From the NCBI RefSeq assembly GCF_022682495.2, contig NC_071398.1, forward strand, positions 98,669,705 to 98,733,704: 64,000 bases of DNA, in the 5' to 3' direction. The translations under genes and the position numbers were made by a program. Under the pieces are notes generated by a model. It ran no database searches, was not told the origin of the DNA, and was given only the letters and a program-made list of their open reading frames with translations. Positions 58,323 to 64,000 of the stretch are shown one piece after another. The first letter of the stretch is position 1; every line of letters starts with the position of its first letter. The stretch comes from Desmodus rotundus. Its lineage: Eukaryota > Chordata > Mammalia > Chiroptera > Phyllostomidae.

Positions 58323-58729
58323 TCCACAGGGCTCTTTGGACACCCCCTTTCTTCCATCGGCATGTGTACCTCCACCACTGTCTGAGAGTTGCTCACGCCC
58401 CTAAATTTACGTGAATGGCACTCACGTGCTTCCCCGCACTCCACCTGGCCTAACTCTAGGTCTCTCGCCGAACACCTGGACGCACCTGCATGCAGGTGTC
58501 ATCGGTGCATGTGTTACGTTTTTCTCTTTTGCGATTTACATCCAGCGCTCTTTTCCAGCACCTTGGTTACATATCAGTGTGTTCCGCTCACTTAGTTTTA
58601 AAGATTATGCCATAAGCATTTCATTACGTTTACAAAGCTGGCTCACTACAATTTTTCCTATAGTTAAATATTTGGATTTTTTCCCATTTTTTTCCACAAG
58701 TTAAATAAGGCTGCTATAAAAATCATCGT
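58323..58729. other. Unique or very old repeat sequence
   Basis: 58540-58725 is AT-rich with a weak L1-like flavour (AAGGCTGCTATAAAAATCAT) that I cannot confirm. No gene. Confidence 0.4.
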
Positions 58730-59438
58730 GCAAGTGGCATGCAAGAAAGCCCAGGACTGGACAGCTTCATGGGAAATTCTACCAGTCATTCAAAGAACAA
58801 TTACGCCCATTCTTCTGAAACTATTTCAAGATGTGGAAGAGGAAAGAATGCTCCCAAACTCATTCTATGAAGCAAGCATTACCTTGATATCAAAACCAGA
58901 CATTACCAATAAAAAAAAATTGATGAATGTAGATGCAGAAATTCTACAAATATTAGCAAACTGGGTTCAACAATACATTTAAAAAATTATATACCGTGAC
59001 CAACTGGGACTCATCCCAGGGATGCAATAATGGTGCAACACCCACAAATCAATCAACGTGACACACGATATTAACAAAATAAAGGGCAAAAACCACATGA
59101 TCATCTCAATAGAGGCAGGAAAAGCATTTGACAAAATTCAACGCTCTTTTATAACAAAATCCCTCAACAAAGTGGGTATGGAAGGCATATAAATCAAGAT
59201 AATAAAGGCTCTATATGACAAAACCACAGCTAACATCATACTCAGTGATGAAAAGCTGAAAGTTCGTGCTCTAAGATCAGGAACAAGACAAGGATGCCCA
59301 TTATCAGCATGTCTATGCCCTTTAGAATTGGGAGTCCTGGCCACAGCAGTCAGACAAATACATAAATGAAAGAAATGAAAAGCATCGAAATCAGAAAGGA
59401 GGAAGTAAAACTCCCATTGTTTGCAGATGACATGATAC

Positions 59439-59649
59439 GGTCACACCTCGGTCCTCGTCGGCTTCAGGGCTCACCAACCCTGCACTCACGGCGTTTGACA
59501 AGATAAAAGTGTTTCGGCACTCGGCGCTCTTGCTAGAACTGGACTGAGTCACGATGCCACCCCATGAGAGAAAATGCTTCGTGGTTCGGTACTCCTCGGT
59601 TCCGGCACTCGTCAGGAGTTCGGGAATGGATGAATGGTGAGTACGGCAG
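59439..59649. mobile_element. Unidentified 211-bp insert in the L1, with 6-bp target-site duplication
   Basis: L1 codons for DDMIL-YCIKNP are split after ATGATAC. The insert is bounded by TGATAC (59433-59438) and TGACAC (59650-59655), a 6-bp duplication with one transition. It is CpG-rich and internally repetitive: CCTCGGTCCTCGTCGGCTTC (59446-59465), TTTCGGCACTCGGCGCTCTT (59512-59531) and TTCGGTACTCCTCGGTTCCG (59585-59604) are variants of one word. No poly-A, tRNA-like boxes or coding frame. A 6-bp duplication would suit an integrase-type or class-II LTR insertion, but there are no TG...CA ends. Family unknown. Confidence 0.7.
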
Positions 59650-61160
59650 TGACACTGTACTGCATAAAAAACCCTATGGACTCCACCAAAAACCCATTCA
59701 GACTAATCAATGAATTCAGTAAGTTCGCAGGGTACAGAATCAATATAGAGAAATCTATTGCATTTCCATACACCAGACTGAAAGATCAGAAGGAGAAATT
59801 TAAAAAACAACCCCATTTACAATTGCATTAACAAAAATAAAATGCCTAGGAAGAAATTTAAGCAAAGAGGTGAAAGACCTGTACTCTTAAAACTATAAAA
59901 CACTGAAGCGAGAAATTGAAGATACAAATAAATGGAAGGTCATGGATCGGAAGGATTAATACTATTAAAATGACCATACTACCTAAAGCAATATACAGAC
60001 TCAATGCAATTCCTATTAAAATACCGATGGCGTGCTTCTCAGAACTAGAACAAATAATCCTAAAATTTATATGGAACCACAAAGACTCCAAATAGTCTAA
60101 GAAATCTTGAGCAAGAACCACGTGGGAGGAGGTATCACGCTCCCTGATAGCAAATTACGCTACAAAGCTACAATAATCAGAGCAGTATGATGCTGGCACC
60201 AAAACAGACATACAAGTCAGCGGAACAGAATACAGAGCCCAGAAATAAATCCTCACGTACACGGTCAGTTAATCTATGACAAAGGAGGCCAAGAGATAAA
60301 ATGGCATAAAGACGGTCCCTTCAGTAAGCGGTGTTAGGAAAACTAATCAGATACGTGCAGAAAGAGAAACCACTTTCTTGCACCATATTTTAAAAAACCC
60401 CTCAAAACTGATTGAAGACTTAAATGTAAGACCTGAAACCATGAAACTCCTAGAAGGAAACATAGGCAGTAAACTCTTTGATGTGGCCCTTAGCGTTATC
60501 TTTTTGGAGGTCTCTATGGGTGAGGGGAAAAAAAATAAACAAATAGGACTATATCAAACTAAGAAGGTTTTGCTCAGCAAAGGAAACCACCCACAAAATG
60601 AACGGACAACTTACTGAATAGGAGAACACATTTACAAATAATACATCTGATAAGAGGCTAGCATCTAAAATATATACAACTTAATACCCAAAAAACAATC
60701 TGATTAAAAAATGGGAGAAGGCCTGAATAAATATTTCTCCCAAGAGGATATACATGTACAAATGGCATATGAAAAGATGACAATCTCACGAATCATCAGT
60801 TAAACGCCAATTAAAATCACAATGAGCGATCACCTCACACCTGCCAGAGTGACCGTCATCAATAAATCAGCCAGTGCTGGCCAGGACGTGGAGAAAGGGG
60901 AACCCTCGTGCACTGTTGGTGGGATTATAAACTCTTAAAACTAGTATGGAGGTTCTTCAAAAACTTCAAATAGAACTGCCATCCGATCCGGCAGTTCTTC
61001 GTCTTGGTATATGCGTACAGCCAAAGAAAACGAAAACACTAGTTCAGAAAGGTACACGCACCCCTGTGTTCACTGCAGCATTAGAGTAACAGCCAAGCCA
61101 GGGAGGCGACTGAGGTGCCCGTCGGTAGGTGAGTGGACAAAGAAGATGTTACATATATAA

Positions 61161-61201
61161 TGTGTGTGTGTATGTGCGCGTGTGTGTACACATATACACA
61201 A
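61161..61201. repeat. 41-bp strictly alternating purine/pyrimidine tract inside L1
   Basis: From A61161 to A61201 every step alternates (ATGTGTGT, TGTGCGCGTG, TGTACACATATACACA). It lies in the L1 ORF2 end, where mammalian L1s often carry variable TG/TA runs. The GCGCG core makes it a good Z-DNA candidate. Confidence 0.85.
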
Positions 61202-61480
61202 TGAACTACTACTCAGCCATAAAAAAGAACGAAATCTCCCCGTTTGCAACACCATGGATGGACCTGGAGGGCATTGCGCCATGCAAAACACGTCAGAGAA
61301 AGACAAACACCATATGATTCCACTCACATGTGGAATCTAAATAAAACAAAACAAACGTGGAAACAAAACAGAAACAGATGGTTGCCGAAGGGGAGGCAAT
61401 GAGGGGATGGGAATTTTCAAAAAATAAGAAAACGGGGGACGGAGGGGGAAACTACGACGCAACAGGAGGGGGACCTCATG

Positions 61481-63216
61481 GAGTCAAACATAATAGTGGG
61501 CCGTAACTCGAGAGAGGTGTTCGATTAAATCAAAGCTCTGCACCTCAGATCCAAAATGTTAAGAGGGATAAGAGCAGCACGCACTAGGCGGCACAGTTAC
61601 CGAAGGCACGCTAGGGTCGCCATCCCCACGCGCGTGGTAGGTAACTCATGAGCCCCGCGGGATGGAAAATGCAGAAGGAGACTGTTCTGAAATTCATGAA
61701 CCGTGGCTCTCCCAGGCTGCTCTTCAGTGTCCTGAAGCTCTTTTCCCTGCTGCATCACTTGTGGTGAAGAGCCAGCCGGGGCGGGAAGCCATGGTTTCCC
61801 AGCCCCAAGAAGCTGGAGACAGAGCCTCCTCCCAGCCGCGTATCCTGGAAACGGGCGGCTGTGTTCTGGCCTGAGCTGTTTTTTCCCTGTTTCCCATCCA
61901 CATGCTGGTGTAGCAAATGTCTCTCCCGTGGCTGCCATCCAGGGGATCGGAAGCCAGAGCTTTGCTCTGGGCGATCTTCCAGAAGACTCATTTGGATCCC
62001 ACGGCTGAGGAGCCCCGCACTTTAAGGAGGCCCGGGAGGCTGCACCGCGGGCCTCTGGAAGCGGGTGTGCACGGAAGGGGGAAAGAGGCTGGGAGCGCTG
62101 GCGGCTCTCCGGGCTGCGTGCTGGCCTCACTTCGCCTTTTGTTCTTGTTACAGGATGCCAGATGGGTAGGAGGGTTACAGGAGCGAGCAGTGAAGCCTGG
62201 ACCAGGACATGTAAATCTTTGTGTGTTAGATCTGGCCCCGCCTCCAAGCCAGATGTGAAGGTCAGTTTGGTGGGATTTTCCTCATGAGCACTGTGTCCAG
62301 GAAAAGACTGAAGTGTGTTTACCTTCTCGGAGTGGGAGAGACCCCACTCATGGACAGAGCCGGCGGGTTCCTGCATAAGGAGGGAAGGGACCCTCTAGTC
62401 TCACCGAACCGAAGCCCCATCGTTCTTGTTAATGGTTCAAACTACCATGTAAAATATCTACAGTGTTGTAAGGTATTTACGAGTAAAATCTCATCTCATA
62501 ATTTTTTAACAAAACTGCTAAGTCGCCGTGAGCACTCCTAGTTTACAAGTGAGGAATGGTTTCCCGGAGGCTCCTGCCCCGCCCAAGGTGACAGCGAGGG
62601 CCAAGCCGGGTCCACAGGGGCGCACGGTGCAGCCCGCCACCATCGTGGCGTCGGGACTGAAAGCTTCTGTGAAGATGTGGACGTATTTCACGCGAGAGAT
62701 GGGAAACTAAGTTACCCACCACTTAGGCTGCCTGTCATTAGAATTGGGCACATGCGGCTGCAAACACGGCCCAAGAACGAAGCGCAGAAAAATGTTACGA
62801 CCCCCACTCTCGGGACCACTCAGTACCCAAGGAGGGCAAAGAGGTGCCCAGCACACAGGAGCGGCCCGATCAGCACAAACTCCCTGCGCTTCCTCCTTGT
62901 CTTGCACGGGGTGCACAGTGCAGTGTGGGGAGGGGCGGCCGGGCTCCAGAGACCTGACTCCAGGAGAGGCCGTCGAAGGTGCCCCGCGGGGTGACATGGC
63001 AACCTCCAAGGAAACACAGCCGACTTTCCCAAGCACGCCAAAGGGCAGGCCTCTCAAGTCACACAGGGGCTGCTCCGTCCCATTTTCCAGTTGAGGCTGA
63101 CGGTCCCGAAGCATGACACAGGTTCTGTCATGCTTCCTTGTCATCCCCTCTAAGTCTACCTGAGATTGATTCCACTGAGGGGCTTTTACTTGACCATTGT
63201 TATGTGTCAGGCATAT
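61481..63216. other. Unique sequence, no gene supported
   Basis: Contains a 259-codon minus-strand frame (62376 down to 61597) that does begin with ATG but has no recognised domain, signal or membrane segment. It is overlapped by plus-strand frames. 62700-63200 is GC-moderate unique DNA. Confidence 0.5.
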
Positions 63217-63616
63217 TGGTGATGGCAGCGGTGGTGGTGATGAAGGTGATGATGGTGGTGATGAAGGTGATGATGGTGATGGTGGTGGTGATGGTAGTGG
63301 TGATGAAGGTGGTGGTGGTGGTGGTGGTGATGGTGGTGATGGTGATGAAGGTGATGATGGTGGTGGTGGTGGTGGTGAAGGTGATGAAGGTGATGATGAA
63401 GGTGATGAAGGCGATGATGGTGATGATGGTGGTGATGAAGGTGATGGTGGTGGTGGTGGTGGTGATGAAGGTGATGATGGTGGTGATGAAGGTGATGATG
63501 GTGGCGGTGGTGGTGGTAGTGGTAGTGGTGATGGTGGTGGTGGTGATGGTGATGAAGGTGGTGATAGTGATGAAGGTGTGATGATGGTGGTGGTGGTGGT
63601 GGTGGTGATGGTGGTA
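63217..63616 (+). repeat. 400-bp GTG/ATG-type minisatellite
   Basis: Composed almost only of GGT, GAT and GAA triplets, with a recurrent GGTGATGAAGGTGATGAT unit and GGTGGTGGT spacers. All six frames are open: Gly/Asp/Glu and Val/Met on plus, Ser/Pro, Thr and His runs on minus. These are artefacts of the 3-bp period. The array runs from unique sequence into TACTATTACT at its end. Confidence 0.95.
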
Positions 63617-64000
63617 CTATTACTTTCTCTTTTGGAGAAGAACCTTCTCTTACACACTCCATGTTCCACAACAGTAAGTATAGTCATTTGTAAACAATAG
63701 GTTTCCAAATATAATTTCTTAAATACTGACTGATTAAAAAATTCTATGAGGTAATAAAGAAATAGGAACCACAGTAGAATTTTAAAATTCTATCCATAGA
63801 TCATGCCTCCCAATTTTTCTGTTCTACAGCAGGGTGAACAGGCCTCGGTTCTTGGGGCTCATCCTGGTTATTTTTCTTCACTTCTGAAGACTGTGGGTGT
63901 ATCATCTGTAAAACACTTCTTGATTCCACAGCCCATGAAGCTCTTCCGGCTCCATCACCCCACCTGAGCTCCACGGGGATGGAGTCACGTTTCCGACTCT
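63617..64000. other. Unique sequence, nothing recognised
   Basis: AT-rich to 63830, then mixed. No gene or clear repeat before the window ends. Confidence 0.5.

Larger units (their letters stand above)
58730..61480 (+). mobile_element. L1, 5'-truncated: most of ORF2 RT domain to 3' UTR, interrupted
   Basis: The largest element here. Translated pieces follow L1 ORF2: [30 protein letters not shown] (58790-58920), the reverse-transcriptase catalytic motif FADD (59420-59431, L1 form of YXDD), [25 protein letters not shown] (59690-59760), MKLLEGNIGSKLFD and QIGLYQTKKVLLSKG (60440-60590). ORF2 ends near 61300 (YYSAIKKNEISPFATPWMDLEG at 61203-61270), then a 3' UTR with GGTTGCCGAAGGGGAGGC. ORF1, the endonuclease and the first RT motifs are missing. 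Many frameshifts and stops, so it is dead. A 211-bp insert lies just after FADD. Confidence 0.95.

Noticed and set aside
62707..63708. 333-codon Ser/Pro-rich minus-strand frame, and His-rich and Gly/Asp-rich frames in the same place
   Set aside because: The open length comes from the triplet repeat array at 63217-63616, and the start is TTG. All frames are open there.
1..64000. A new multi-gene system or mobile gene cluster
   Set aside because: Both strands were read and no intact gene, operon-like arrangement or autonomous element was found. The window is repeat-bearing noncoding mammalian DNA.

Overview
The window is intergenic or intronic DNA from a placental mammal, most likely a bat. 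The evidence is several tRNA-derived SINEs of the bat VES type: a head resembling CCCTGGCCAGGCGGCTC, a CT-rich body and a tail ending in GAGGATTAAA. A second, related bat-type SINE ends in an A/T-rich tail. Both occur alongside ordinary mammalian L1, L2, MIR, hAT-Charlie and MaLR fossils. I cannot name the species. The VES elements suggest Yangochiroptera, but that is inference. The element families are recognised from memory of their consensus sequences; no database search was run.

I found no protein-coding gene or exon and no tRNA, rRNA or snRNA gene that I can support. There is no operon, phage or CRISPR structure. Most open frames in the window start at non-ATG codons, cross repeats, or overlap each other on both strands as chance frames in GC-rich DNA do. 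The only recognisable protein-coding homology is decayed reverse-transcriptase sequence from L1 and L2.

Layout: 0-6 kb holds unique sequence, a small CpG/GC-box patch and three antisense L1 fossils. 6-14 kb is mostly unique, with an L2 tail, MIR pieces and a striking minisatellite at 9.7-10.0 kb. 14-16 kb is an old L1 cluster. 16-27 kb is mostly unique, with MIR, an hAT fossil, one VES, L2 and L1M pieces and a long G-run. 27.5-28.4 kb is an L1 3' end. 28-36 kb has MIR and L2 pieces, a Z-DNA-prone tract, a duplicated TCAAGGTCA site and an enhancer-like AT-rich block. 36-50 kb carries four bat SINEs, three of them with visible target-site duplications, plus L1, L2 and MaLR pieces. 50-58 kb is L2-rich with one L1 piece, a compact G-quadruplex motif and a second hAT fossil. 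58.7-61.5 kb is the largest element, a 5'-truncated L1 whose RT domain is interrupted by an unidentified 211-bp insert. 63.2-63.6 kb is a GTG/ATG-type repeat array.

No new multi-gene system is visible. The points most worth a second look are the unidentified insert in the L1, the two-level minisatellite, the localised AT-to-GC shift in an L1 fossil at 5.63-5.73 kb, two long alternating purine/pyrimidine tracts, the short-loop G4 and the enhancer-like block near 34.9 kb.
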